Origin: Nocardioides sp. zg-1308 | Lineage (GTDB): Bacteria; Actinomycetota; Actinomycetes; Propionibacteriales; Nocardioidaceae | Assembly (NCBI RefSeq): GCF_013155375.1 | Contig: NZ_JABJQY010000005.1 | Span: 124,001-188,000, forward strand | Direction: 5' to 3' | DNA: 64,000 nucleotides | Part shown: positions 16,094 to 24,004 of the stretch, piece by piece | How the letters are laid out: the number at the start of each line of letters is the position of its first letter | Numbering within the stretch: position 1 is the first letter of the stretch | Translations under genes and position numbers: made by a program | Notes under the pieces: generated by a model | The model's database searches: none | Told to the model about the DNA's origin: nothing | What the model saw: only the letters and a program-made list of their open reading frames with translations

Positions 16094-16189
16094 CACCAGG
16101 TCTCGAGCCCGCTCCCTCGCGTGGCCATCTGGGGCACTTCCCCGGCACCAGAGGGCACCTCATGCCAGGGAGCGGGCAGGGACCTGGTG
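16094..16189 (+). ncRNA. Structured leader RNA, likely the mraW motif
   Basis: A long stem pairs 16094-16102 with 16181-16189 (CACCAGGTC/GACCTGGTG), and after a small internal loop 16107-16117 with 16167-16177 (GCCCGCTCCCT/AGGGAGCGGGC). Inside is a further GGGG-CACTT-CCCC hairpin (16131-16143). A conserved actinobacterial cis-RNA called the mraW motif occupies this position before rsmH (mraW), and the C-rich loop fits what I recall of it. Matching it to that family is inference; the pairing itself is seen directly. Confidence 0.7.
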
Positions 16190-16235
16190 CGGCGGCTCAC
16201 CTCGTGCCACCCGGCGGGGAGTGTCAGCCGCACCG

Positions 16236-16312
16236 CCATCACCAGCAGCACCCCGGCAACAAACCCAGCACCAGCCAGCAGCAGCCAGCAGCATCCAGCA
16301 CCAACCAGCACC
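16236..16312 (+). promoter_or_regulatory. C/A-rich, G-poor unstructured leader (rut-like)
   Basis: About 75 bases made of CAGCA/CCAG/ACCA-type words with few Gs follow the structured leader RNA and precede the small membrane peptide gene. Such C-rich, unpaired RNA is what Rho loads on. Together with the hairpin it could allow Rho-dependent attenuation between mraZ and rsmH. This is inference from composition. Confidence 0.35.
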
Positions 16313-16331
16313 TTTGAGTGGGGTCGAGACC

Positions 16332-16493
16332 ATGAGCACCACCCAGCCCTGGGCACGCACGTCGGCGGCACCGCCGCTGCGGGTGCGCGACCAGGCGCGC
16401 GCGGCGGCCGTCCTCATCGCGTTCTCCGCCGCCACGGCCTCCTGCCTGGCGCTGGCGCTCCTCGTGCTCATGCACCTGGGACACCAGGGCTGA
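16332..16493 (+). CDS. 53-residue single-pass membrane peptide before rsmH
   Basis: A 53-residue protein: a polar N-terminus with RVRDQARA, then one hydrophobic helix at about residues 26-48, ending HLGHQG. It is encoded in the gap between the leader RNA and rsmH, and ends 13 bases before rsmH. The ATG follows GGGGTCGAG, a weak ribosome-binding site. I do not recognise a family. Its place and size suggest either a small divisome-associated peptide or a leader peptide whose translation affects rsmH. Confidence 0.6.
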   Translation: MSTTQPWARTSAAPPLRVRDQARAAAVLIAFSAATASCLALALLVLMHLGHQG

Positions 16494-16506
16494 GCCGGGC
16501 CGGACG

Positions 16507-17496
16507 ATGACGACTCCCCGCCACGCCCCGGTGCTCCTCGACCGGGTCGTCGCCCTGCTGGCGCCTGCCCTCGAGCACCCCGGGTCGGTCTACGTCGACT
16601 GCACGCTCGGCCTCGGCGGCCACAGCGCGGCCGTGCTCGAGCGGCTCCCCGAGGCCCGGGTCATCGGCATCGACCGCGACCCGACGGCGCTGGAGATGTC
16701 GACCGAGCGGCTCGCGGCCCACGGTGACCGCTTCACCGCAGTGCACGCCGTCTACGACGAGCTCCCGGAGGTGGTCGCCTCCCTCGGGCTCGACCACGTC
16801 GACGCGGTGTTCTTCGACCTCGGGGTCTCCTCGATGCAGCTCGACGTGCGCGAGCGCGGCTTCGCCTACGCCGAGGACGCCCCGCTGGACATGCGGATGG
16901 ACCCCACCACGGGACCCACGGCCGCGGACCTGCTCAACACGGCCACCGCCCAGGAGCTGACCCGCATCCTGCGCGAGTACGGCGAGGAGAAGTTCGCCAG
17001 CAGGATCGCCCGCGAGGTCGTACGTCGACGCGACACCACGCCGTTCGCGACGAGCGCGGACCTGGTCGAGCTGCTCTACGCCACCATCCCGGCCCCCGCC
17101 CGGCGCACCGGTGGGCACCCCGCCAAGCGGACCTTCCAAGCCCTGCGGATGGCGGTCAACGACGAGCTCGCCGTGCTCCGGCGGGCCGTCCCCGCCTCGA
17201 TCGAGGTCATCGGCGTCGGCGGCCGGGTGGTCGTGGAGTCCTACCACTCCCTCGAGGACCGCCTGGTCAAGCGGGCCTTCGCCGACGCGACCCGGCTCGA
17301 CGTGCCGCCCGACCTCCCGTTCGTCCCCGAGGGCGCCGAGCCGGCCTTGCGGCTGGTCACCCGCGGCGCCGAGCAGGCCGACGTGCACGAGGTCGAGCAG
17401 AACCCCCGGGCGGCCTCGGTCCGCCTGCGCGCCGTCGAGCGCGTCCGTCCCCCTTCCCCCGCCTCCCGCCACCTTCCCCATGGAGCCGTCAGATGA
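16507..17496 (+). CDS. rsmH: 16S rRNA (cytosine(1402)-N(4))-methyltransferase RsmH
   Basis: A 329-residue MraW/RsmH enzyme, which uses SAM to methylate N4 of C1402 in the decoding site of 16S rRNA. Visible features are the N-terminal HAPVLLDRVV, the SAM motif DCTLGLGGHSAAVLE, FFDLGVSSMQLD, and the C-terminal VESYHSLEDRLVKRAF. The length fits the family. It overlaps the ftsL-like gene by four bases. The upstream leader RNA probably affects its expression. Confidence 0.95.
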   Translation: MTTPRHAPVLLDRVVALLAPALEHPGSVYVDCTLGLGGHSAAVLERLPEARVIGIDRDPTALEMSTERLAAHGDRFTAVHAVYDELPEVVASLGLDHVDAVFFDLGVSSMQLDVRERGFAYAEDAPLDMRMDPTTGPTAADLLNTATAQELTRILREYGEEKFASRIAREVVRRRDTTPFATSADLVELLYATIPAPARRTGGHPAKRTFQALRMAVNDELAVLRRAVPASIEVIGVGGRVVVESYHSLEDRLVKRAFADATRLDVPPDLPFVPEGAEPALRLVTRGAEQADVHEVEQNPRAASVRLRAVERVRPPSPASRHLPHGAVR

Positions 17497-18068
17497 GCAG
17501 TCCCGCACTGCAGCCGAGGACCCGGGTCACCCGGATCGCCCAGGAGGCTGTCGACAAGGCCCGCCTCACCGTCGTCCCGCGGGTGCGCACGCGCGCCCCC
17601 CGGGTGCCGTTCGTGACCCTCGTCAGCCTGGTCCTCGTCGGCGGGATCGTGGGACTGCTCCTGTTCAACACCTCGATGCAGCAGGCCTCGTTCACGGCGT
17701 CCGCGCTGGAGAACCAGGCCGACACGCTGGCCGCCCGCGAGCAGACGCTGCGCATGGAGCTCGACGAGCTGCGCGACCCCCAGCGGGTGGCGCTGGAGGC
17801 CCAGCAGATGGGCATGGTCATCCCGACCGCGCCGGTCTTCCTCGACCTCGAGACCGGGGAGACGAGCGGCGTGCGCACGCCGGCGACGCGGGAGAACGCC
17901 ATCCAGCTGCTGCCCCCGGCGCCCATCAAGCCCAAGGTGCTCGCACCGGACCCGACCATCGTCGAGGTGCCGGCCACCACGACCACCACCACGGACACGA
18001 CCACCACGACCGAGACGACCGACGTCACGAACAAGAACAAGCAGGGTCGCAAGAACCGCGACCGCTGA
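17493..18068 (+). CDS. ftsL: FtsL-like septum protein
   Basis: A 191-residue bitopic membrane protein at the ftsL position between rsmH and ftsI. A cytoplasmic N-terminus of about 40 residues is followed by one transmembrane helix (about 44-64) and a short leucine/alanine coiled coil (about 75-100, ENQADTLAAREQTLRMELD). The extracytoplasmic tail is Pro/Thr-rich, with a long Thr run near 163-178. The sequence is too divergent for certain family assignment; the call rests on position and topology. FtsL links FtsQ/FtsB to FtsW/FtsI activation. Confidence 0.7.
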   Translation: MSSPALQPRTRVTRIAQEAVDKARLTVVPRVRTRAPRVPFVTLVSLVLVGGIVGLLLFNTSMQQASFTASALENQADTLAAREQTLRMELDELRDPQRVALEAQQMGMVIPTAPVFLDLETGETSGVRTPATRENAIQLLPPAPIKPKVLAPDPTIVEVPATTTTTTDTTTTTETTDVTNKNKQGRKNRDR

Positions 18069-18103
18069 CGGCGCGGTCGCGCGGATCCGCGCGGCAGCCG
18101 ACC

Positions 18104-18136
18104 TAGATTTCGACCGAGCCCGGGACGCACCCGGGC
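18104..18136 (+). promoter_or_regulatory. ftsI promoter -10 and leader hairpin
   Basis: TAGATT at 18104-18109 resembles a -10 element in the 86-base gap before ftsI. It is followed at 18118-18136 by a strong hairpin, GCCCGGG-ACGCA-CCCGGGC, which would lie at the 5' end of the transcript, 18 bases before the start codon. Confidence 0.4.
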
Positions 18137-18154
18137 CCTGACCCAGGGAGACCA

Positions 18155-19927
18155 GTGCCGAGCACCCGCACCAGGCGTGGCGCCTCTCGCGGCGCACCCA
18201 TGCTGCGACTGCGCGTCGGGTTCGTCCTCATCGCGATGGTCCTCTCCTTCTTCGGCGCGCGGCTGGTGCAGCTGCAGGGCATGGACCCCCAGTCGTACGC
18301 CGTCCGCGCCGCGGCCGAGGGGGCCGTCCGGGTCCCGCTGGCCGCCGAGCGCGGCGACATCCTCGACCGCAACGGCGTCCCGCTCGCCGGCTCGATCAAG
18401 GGCAAGATGGTCGTCGCCGACCCGGCCCTCACCGCCGCGCAGGCGCCCGAGCTGGCCCGGCTGCTGTCCGACCGGCTCTCCGTCGACTACTTCCGCACGC
18501 TGACCGCGCTGCGCGGCCGCCAGGAGGGCAGCCGCTACGAGTACGTCGCCCGGCGGGTGCCGAGCACGCTCGCGACCGACACCCTCGAGGTGCTCGACGA
18601 CGCCGGCTTCGAGGGCATCAGCCTGCAGGACGACCCGATCCGTGACTACCCGGCCGGCGACGTCGCGGCCAACCTGGTCGGCTACATGGGCACCGACGAG
18701 CCGCTGGGCGGGTTCGAGCGCACCTTCGACGAGCAGCTCGCCGGCGTCGACGGCGAGGCGACGTGGCAGTCCAACTCCGGCAAGGGCGTGCGCATCCCGC
18801 TGCGCGAGAGCACGCTGAAGGCCGCGCAGAACGGCGCCCCGCTGCGCACCACCATCGACCGCGACCTGCAGTGGTTCACCCAGAAGGTGCTGGCCCAGGC
18901 GGTCCAGCAGTACCGCGCCGAGAGCGGCTCGGCGATCGTCCTGGACACCCGCACCGGCGAGACGCTGGCGCTGGCCGACGTCCCCACCTTCGACGCCAAC
19001 GAGCCCACCGAGGCGCCCGAGGAGGACCTCGGGTCCCGCGCGCTCAACGACACCTACGAGCCCGGGTCGGTGCAGAAGGTCCTCACCGCGTCGGCCCTCA
19101 TCGACGCCGGGAAGGCGTTCCCGCGGCAGCGGTTCAAGGTGCCCCCGAGCCTGGCCCGCCAGGACCGCGTCATCGGTGACTGGTTCGACCACGGCAACAT
19201 CCGCCTGACCCTGGCCGGGATCATCGCCCAGTCGTCCAACATCGGCACCGTCCTCGCCGCCGACGCCTTCTCGCCCATCGAGCTCGTGGACTACCTCCAG
19301 CGCTTCGGCCTCGGCCAGCGCACCGACATCGGCGTGCGGGGCGAGACGGCCGGCATCCTGACGCCCGGCGAGGCGATGACGTCGCAGACCAAGGACCGCG
19401 TCGCCTTCGGCCAGTCCCTGTCGGTCAACGTCGCCCAGATGGCCGCCGCGGTGAACACCATCGCCAACGGCGGCGTCCGGGTCTCGCCCAGCCTCATTGC
19501 CGGCTCCGCGGTCACCGACGACGGCGTCACCGTCGGCACCGACGTGGCCACCCGCACCCGGGTGGTCAGCAAGGCTGCCGCCCGTGCGACCGCGCGGATG
19601 ATGGAGAAGGTCGTCGACCCCGAGGACGGGGTGGCGCCCGGCGCCCAGGTGCCCGGCTACCTCGTCGCCGGCAAGACAGGCACCGCCCAGCGGGTCGCTG
19701 CGGACTGCGGCTGCTACGACGGCAGCACGTCGGTCTCCTTCGGCGGCTTCGCGCCCGCCGACGACGCCCGGTTCACCGTCTACGTGGTCGTCCACGCCCC
19801 GGAGGTCGACGGCGGCGGCGGCTCGATCGCCGGTCCCGTGTTCTCCCGGATCATGGGCTACGTGCTCGGCCGCTACGGCGTCGAGCCGACCGACGGCAAG
19901 CCCTCCCGCCTCCCCGTCGAGTGGTGA
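18155..19927 (+). CDS. ftsI: Septal peptidoglycan transpeptidase FtsI (PBP2/3)
   Basis: A 590-residue class B penicillin-binding protein. A cytoplasmic N-terminus and one transmembrane helix (about 20-40) are followed by a dimerisation domain beginning RGDILDRNGVPLA and a transpeptidase domain. Catalytic motifs are S305-VQK (EPGSVQK), S360-SN, and K507-TG. It crosslinks septal peptidoglycan together with FtsW. The GTG start is preceded by CAGGGAGA. The C-terminus lacks PASTA repeats. It lies between ftsL-like and murE, the standard actinobacterial order. Confidence 0.93.
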   Translation: MPSTRTRRGASRGAPMLRLRVGFVLIAMVLSFFGARLVQLQGMDPQSYAVRAAAEGAVRVPLAAERGDILDRNGVPLAGSIKGKMVVADPALTAAQAPELARLLSDRLSVDYFRTLTALRGRQEGSRYEYVARRVPSTLATDTLEVLDDAGFEGISLQDDPIRDYPAGDVAANLVGYMGTDEPLGGFERTFDEQLAGVDGEATWQSNSGKGVRIPLRESTLKAAQNGAPLRTTIDRDLQWFTQKVLAQAVQQYRAESGSAIVLDTRTGETLALADVPTFDANEPTEAPEEDLGSRALNDTYEPGSVQKVLTASALIDAGKAFPRQRFKVPPSLARQDRVIGDWFDHGNIRLTLAGIIAQSSNIGTVLAADAFSPIELVDYLQRFGLGQRTDIGVRGETAGILTPGEAMTSQTKDRVAFGQSLSVNVAQMAAAVNTIANGGVRVSPSLIAGSAVTDDGVTVGTDVATRTRVVSKAAARATARMMEKVVDPEDGVAPGAQVPGYLVAGKTGTAQRVAADCGCYDGSTSVSFGGFAPADDARFTVYVVVHAPEVDGGGGSIAGPVFSRIMGYVLGRYGVEPTDGKPSRLPVEW

Positions 19928-19932
19928 GTCGA

Positions 19933-19938
19933 TACCCT
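19933..19938 (+). promoter_or_regulatory. -10 element deciding the murE start
   Basis: TACCCT lies six bases before GTG 19945. The spacing matches the leaderless pattern seen at many genes in this window and favours 19945 over the upstream GTG at 19921. Confidence 0.45.
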
Positions 19939-19944
19939 CGCTCG

Positions 19945-21504
19945 GTGGACCGCCCAGTGGACCCGCGCGAGGAGGTCGTGCCCCCGACCCGACCGCGTCG
20001 CACCCCCTCGACGGCCGCGAGCGAGCTGGCCGCCTGGATCGCCGAGACGACCGAGGTGGCCGCCCACGGCGACCTCGACGTGCCGGTCTCCGGGATCTCG
20101 CTCAGCACCGCCCGCGTCCGGCCCGGTGACCTCTACGCCGCCCTCCCGGGCGCCCGCGCCCACGGTGCGGACTACGCTGCCGAGGCGCTGTCCGCGGGCG
20201 CCGCGGCCGTCCTCACCGACCGCGCGGGGCTCGACCTGCTCCCGCCGGGCACGCCCGCGCTCGTCGTACCCGAGCCGAGGCGGGTGCTCGGTCGCCTGGC
20301 CGCCCGGCTCTACGGCGAGCCCGCGAGGGACCTGCGGGTCATCGGCGTCACCGGCACGCAGGGCAAGACCACCACGACCCGCATCCTCGAGCAGGGGCTG
20401 ACCGCGTCCGGCGTGACGTCCGCGGTGATCGGCACCGTCGGCACCCGCATCGCCGGCGAGGACGTGCAGACCCAGCTGACGACGCCCGAGGCGCCCGACC
20501 TGCACGGCCTGTTCGCGGTGATGCGCGAGCGGGGCGTCGACACCTGCGCCATGGAGGTCTCCAGCCACGCCCTCGTGATGGGCCGCGTGGACGGCGTGGT
20601 GTTCGACGTCGCCACCTTCCTCAACCTGGGCCGTGACCACCTCGACTTCCACCGCGACGTCGACGACTACTTCGCCGCCAAGGCGAGCCTGTTCACCCCG
20701 GAGCGCGCTGCACAGGGCCTGACCAACCTCGACGACGAGCACGGCCGGCGGCTGCTGGACGTGGCGACGATCCCGATGTCGACCTTCTCCACCGAGGGCC
20801 GCGACGCGGACTGGCGGGCGGTCGACGTCGCGCTGGCGCCGTCGGGGGCGACCTTCACCGTCGTCGGCCCCGGCGTCACGGTGCCGGCGGCGGTCCGCGT
20901 CCCGGGCGCCTTCAACGTGTCCAACGCGCTGGCGGCGATCGCCTCGGCCGCCCTTGCCGGGCTCGACCCGCGGACGGTCGCCGACGGCATCGCACGCGTC
21001 GGCGGTGTGCCGGGCCGGCTGGAGCGGGTCGCGGCGGGCCAGGACTGGGCGGTGGTCGTCGACTACGCCCACAAGCCGGACGCCCTCGAGGCGGTGCTGG
21101 CCACGCTGCGGCCCCTCACCGAGGGCCGGGTGATCGTCGTGGTCGGCGCGGGCGGCGACCGCGACCGGGTCAAGCGACCGGTGATGGGGGAGATCGCCGC
21201 GCGGCTGGCCGACGTCGTGGTCGTCACCGACGACAACCCGCGCACCGAGGACCCCGCCGACATCCGCGCGGCCGTGCTCGAGGGCACCCGCGGCGGTGCC
21301 GCGGAGGTCCTCGAGGTCGGTGACCGCCGGCTGGCGATCCGCGAGGCACTGCGACGCGCCGCCCCCGGCGACGTGGTCCTCGTCGCGGGCAAGGGGCACG
21401 AGACCGGCCAGCAGGTCGGCAGCGAGGTGCATCCCTTCGACGACCGCGTCGTCGCCGCCGAGGAGATCCGGGCGCTGCTGACCGCCGCCGGGGAGCCCGC
21501 ATGA
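19945..21504 (+). CDS. murE: UDP-MurNAc-tripeptide ligase MurE
   Basis: A 519-residue Mur ligase that adds the third peptide residue to UDP-MurNAc-L-Ala-D-Glu. The ATP-binding motif GTQGKTTT has K141, and the central domain carries MEVSSHAL and NLGRDHLDFH. The C-terminal motif D430-NPR (DDNPRTEDP) is the signature of MurE enzymes that take diaminopimelate and not lysine. Nocardioides walls contain LL-diaminopimelate, which would fit. I prefer GTG 19945 (leaderless -10 at 19933-19938); GTG 19921 is also possible. It overlaps murF by four bases. Confidence 0.93.
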   Translation: MDRPVDPREEVVPPTRPRRTPSTAASELAAWIAETTEVAAHGDLDVPVSGISLSTARVRPGDLYAALPGARAHGADYAAEALSAGAAAVLTDRAGLDLLPPGTPALVVPEPRRVLGRLAARLYGEPARDLRVIGVTGTQGKTTTTRILEQGLTASGVTSAVIGTVGTRIAGEDVQTQLTTPEAPDLHGLFAVMRERGVDTCAMEVSSHALVMGRVDGVVFDVATFLNLGRDHLDFHRDVDDYFAAKASLFTPERAAQGLTNLDDEHGRRLLDVATIPMSTFSTEGRDADWRAVDVALAPSGATFTVVGPGVTVPAAVRVPGAFNVSNALAAIASAALAGLDPRTVADGIARVGGVPGRLERVAAGQDWAVVVDYAHKPDALEAVLATLRPLTEGRVIVVVGAGGDRDRVKRPVMGEIAARLADVVVVTDDNPRTEDPADIRAAVLEGTRGGAAEVLEVGDRRLAIREALRRAAPGDVVLVAGKGHETGQQVGSEVHPFDDRVVAAEEIRALLTAAGEPA

Positions 21505-22895
21505 TCGAGATGACCCTGGCCGAGGTGGCCGACGTCGTGGGCGGCGAGGCGCACGGCGAGGCCGTCGTCACCGGGGCGGCGTTCATCGACACCCGCACCC
21601 CCGAGCCGGGCGGCCTCTTCGTGGCCGTCGCGGGCGAGCGCGTCGACGGCCACGACTTCGTGGTCGCGGCCGGTGGGGCCGGCGCCGTCGCGGTGCTGGG
21701 CAGCCGGCCGACCGAGCTGCCGACCGTCGTCGTCGACGACGTCGTGGCCGCCCTGGGGCTGCTGGCCCGGCACGTCGTCGACCGCCTGCCCGACGTGGTG
21801 GTGCTCGCCATGACCGGCTCCCAGGGCAAGACCGGCACCAAGGACTACCTCGCGCACGTCCTCTCGGAGGCGGGGCCGACCGTGGCGACGCGCGGCAACT
21901 TCAACAACGACCTCGGGGTGCCGCTCACGGTGCTCCGCGCGACGCCCGAGACCCGCTACCTCGTCGTGGAGATGGGCGCGCGCGGCGTGGGCCACATCGC
22001 CCGGCTCTGCGCCGTCGCGCCGCCGCACGTGGCGGCCGTGCTCAACGTCGGCACGGCGCACATCGGCGAGTTCGGCAGCCGCGAGGCGATCGCGCAGGCG
22101 AAGGGCGAGATCGTCGAGGCACTGCCGGCCGACGGCACCGCCGTGCTCAACGCCGACGACGAGCTCGTCGCCGCCATGGCCGCTCGCACCGACGCCACCG
22201 TGCGCACGTTCGGCGGCGAGGGCGCGGACGTGGCCGTCACCGCGGTCACCGCCGACGAGCTGGGCCGCCAGTCGTTCGAGGTCCTCCACCGCGGTTCCGG
22301 CGCCACCGTGCACCTGGCCCAGGTGGGCGCGTTCCAGTGGCGCAACGCGGCAGCGGCCGCCGCCATGGCGCTGGCCGCCGGCCTCGACCTCGACGCGGTG
22401 GCCGACTCCCTGGCGGACGCGGTGCCCGCGAGCCGCTGGCGGATGGAGGTCACCGAGCGCCCGGACGGGCTGGTCGTCCTCAACGACGCCTACAACGCCA
22501 ACCCCGAGTCGATGCGGGCCGCCCTCGACACGCTCGCCGGCATCGGGTCGCGCAGCGGTCGTCGTACGGTCGCGGTGCTGGGGGAGATGTTCGAGCTCGG
22601 CGACGGCGGGGTCGCCGCACACCGCGGCGTGGGCTCGTACGCCGCCGAGGTCGGCGTCGACGTCGTGCTCACCGTGGGCGACGGCGCGGGGCCGGTCTCC
22701 GAGGGCTTCGCGACCGCGGTGGCCCGGGGAGCCGGCGGGGGAGTGACGATCCCCACGGCGGGGCGTGACGAAGCGGCCGAGTGGCTGCGGCACAATGTCT
22801 CGGCTGCTGATGTCGTCCTGGTGAAGGCATCACGGGGGGCCTCGCTCGAACTCATCGCCGACGTCCTCCTCGAGGAAGGGAGTAGCACCACATGA
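21501..22895 (+). CDS. murF: UDP-MurNAc-tripeptide--D-Ala-D-Ala ligase MurF
   Basis: A 464-residue Mur ligase that joins D-Ala-D-Ala to the tripeptide precursor, completing UDP-MurNAc-pentapeptide. The P-loop is MTGSQGKTGTKD (a Mur-type GKT with Gly after it), followed by TRGNFNNDLGVPLTVL and NVGTAHIGEFGS, both typical of MurF. The C-terminal domain includes VVLNDAYNANPESM. It overlaps murE and mraY by four bases at each end, so the run is translated as a coupled unit. Confidence 0.94.
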   Translation: MIEMTLAEVADVVGGEAHGEAVVTGAAFIDTRTPEPGGLFVAVAGERVDGHDFVVAAGGAGAVAVLGSRPTELPTVVVDDVVAALGLLARHVVDRLPDVVVLAMTGSQGKTGTKDYLAHVLSEAGPTVATRGNFNNDLGVPLTVLRATPETRYLVVEMGARGVGHIARLCAVAPPHVAAVLNVGTAHIGEFGSREAIAQAKGEIVEALPADGTAVLNADDELVAAMAARTDATVRTFGGEGADVAVTAVTADELGRQSFEVLHRGSGATVHLAQVGAFQWRNAAAAAAMALAAGLDLDAVADSLADAVPASRWRMEVTERPDGLVVLNDAYNANPESMRAALDTLAGIGSRSGRRTVAVLGEMFELGDGGVAAHRGVGSYAAEVGVDVVLTVGDGAGPVSEGFATAVARGAGGGVTIPTAGRDEAAEWLRHNVSAADVVLVKASRGASLELIADVLLEEGSSTT

Positions 22896-24004
22896 GAGCC
22901 ATCCTGTTCGGAGGAGGACTCTCCCTGCTGATCTCCCTCCTCGGCACGCGCTACGCCATCCGGTTCTTCACCCGGCAGGGCTTCGGCCAGCCGATCCGCG
23001 ACGACGGGCCGACCACCCACCACGTCAAGCGCGGCACCCCGACCATGGGCGGGGCCGTCATCGTGCTCGCCACGGTCGTGGGCTACCTCGCCGCCAAGAT
23101 CATCACCCAGCAGGCCCCCACCGCCTCGGCGATGCTCCTGCTGTTCCTCCTCGTCGGGCTCGGAGGCGTCGGCTTCCTCGACGACTTCCTCAAGGTGAGC
23201 CGCCAGCACAACCTCGGCCTGCGCAGCCGCGCGAAGGTCATCGGCCAGACCGTGGTGGCGGTCGTCTTCGGCTTCCTCGCGCTGTCGCCGATGCTCGAGG
23301 ACGAGCGTGGCTGGCGACCGGCGTCCGACCACATCTCCTTCATCCGCGACTACGAGCGGTTCGCGCTCCCGACGGTCGTCGCCATCCTGCTCGTGTGGGT
23401 GATCGTCACCGGCGCCAGCAACGCGGTGAACCTCGCCGACGGCCTGGACGGGCTGGCCACCGGCGCGAGCATCCTGGTCTTCGCCGCGTACACGCTGGTC
23501 AACATCTGGCAGAACAGCCAGTCCTGCGCCATCGAGGCGGGTCCCAAGTGCTACGAGGTGCGCGACCCGCTCGACCTCGCCGTCGTCGCGGCGGCGCTGA
23601 CCGGCGCCTGCTTCGGCTTCCTGTGGTGGAACGCCTCGCCCGCCCAGATCATGATGGGCGACACCGGCTCCCTCGCCCTCGGCGGCGCCATGGCCGGCTT
23701 CGCGATCATGACCCGCACCGAGCTGCTGCTGCTCATCATCGGCGGCCTCTTCGTGGTCATCACGCTCTCGGTGATGATCCAGGTGTCCGTCTTCAAGGTC
23801 AGCCGCGCGAGCGGGCTCTTCCGCAGCATCTTCAAGGTCCAGCCCGGCTACCGCGTCTTCCGCATGACGCCCCTGCACCACCACTTCGAGATGCTCGGCT
23901 GGGAGCAGGTCACCATCGTGATCCGCTTCTGGATCGTCACCGGCCTCACCGTGGCCACCGGCCTGGGCATCTTCTACGCCGAGTGGGTCGCGGGCATTGG
24001 CTGA
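22892..24004 (+). CDS. mraY: Phospho-MurNAc-pentapeptide transferase MraY
   Basis: A 370-residue polytopic membrane enzyme (about ten helices) that transfers phospho-MurNAc-pentapeptide to undecaprenyl phosphate, making lipid I. Family motifs seen are HHVKRGTPTMGG, FLDDFLKVSR (catalytic Asp pair), SNAVNLADGLDGLATG, IMMGDTGSLALGG and the C-terminal MTPLHHHFEMLGW. Length matches the family. It overlaps murF by four bases and murD by eight. Confidence 0.95.
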   Translation: MRAILFGGGLSLLISLLGTRYAIRFFTRQGFGQPIRDDGPTTHHVKRGTPTMGGAVIVLATVVGYLAAKIITQQAPTASAMLLLFLLVGLGGVGFLDDFLKVSRQHNLGLRSRAKVIGQTVVAVVFGFLALSPMLEDERGWRPASDHISFIRDYERFALPTVVAILLVWVIVTGASNAVNLADGLDGLATGASILVFAAYTLVNIWQNSQSCAIEAGPKCYEVRDPLDLAVVAAALTGACFGFLWWNASPAQIMMGDTGSLALGGAMAGFAIMTRTELLLLIIGGLFVVITLSVMIQVSVFKVSRASGLFRSIFKVQPGYRVFRMTPLHHHFEMLGWEQVTIVIRFWIVTGLTVATGLGIFYAEWVAGIG

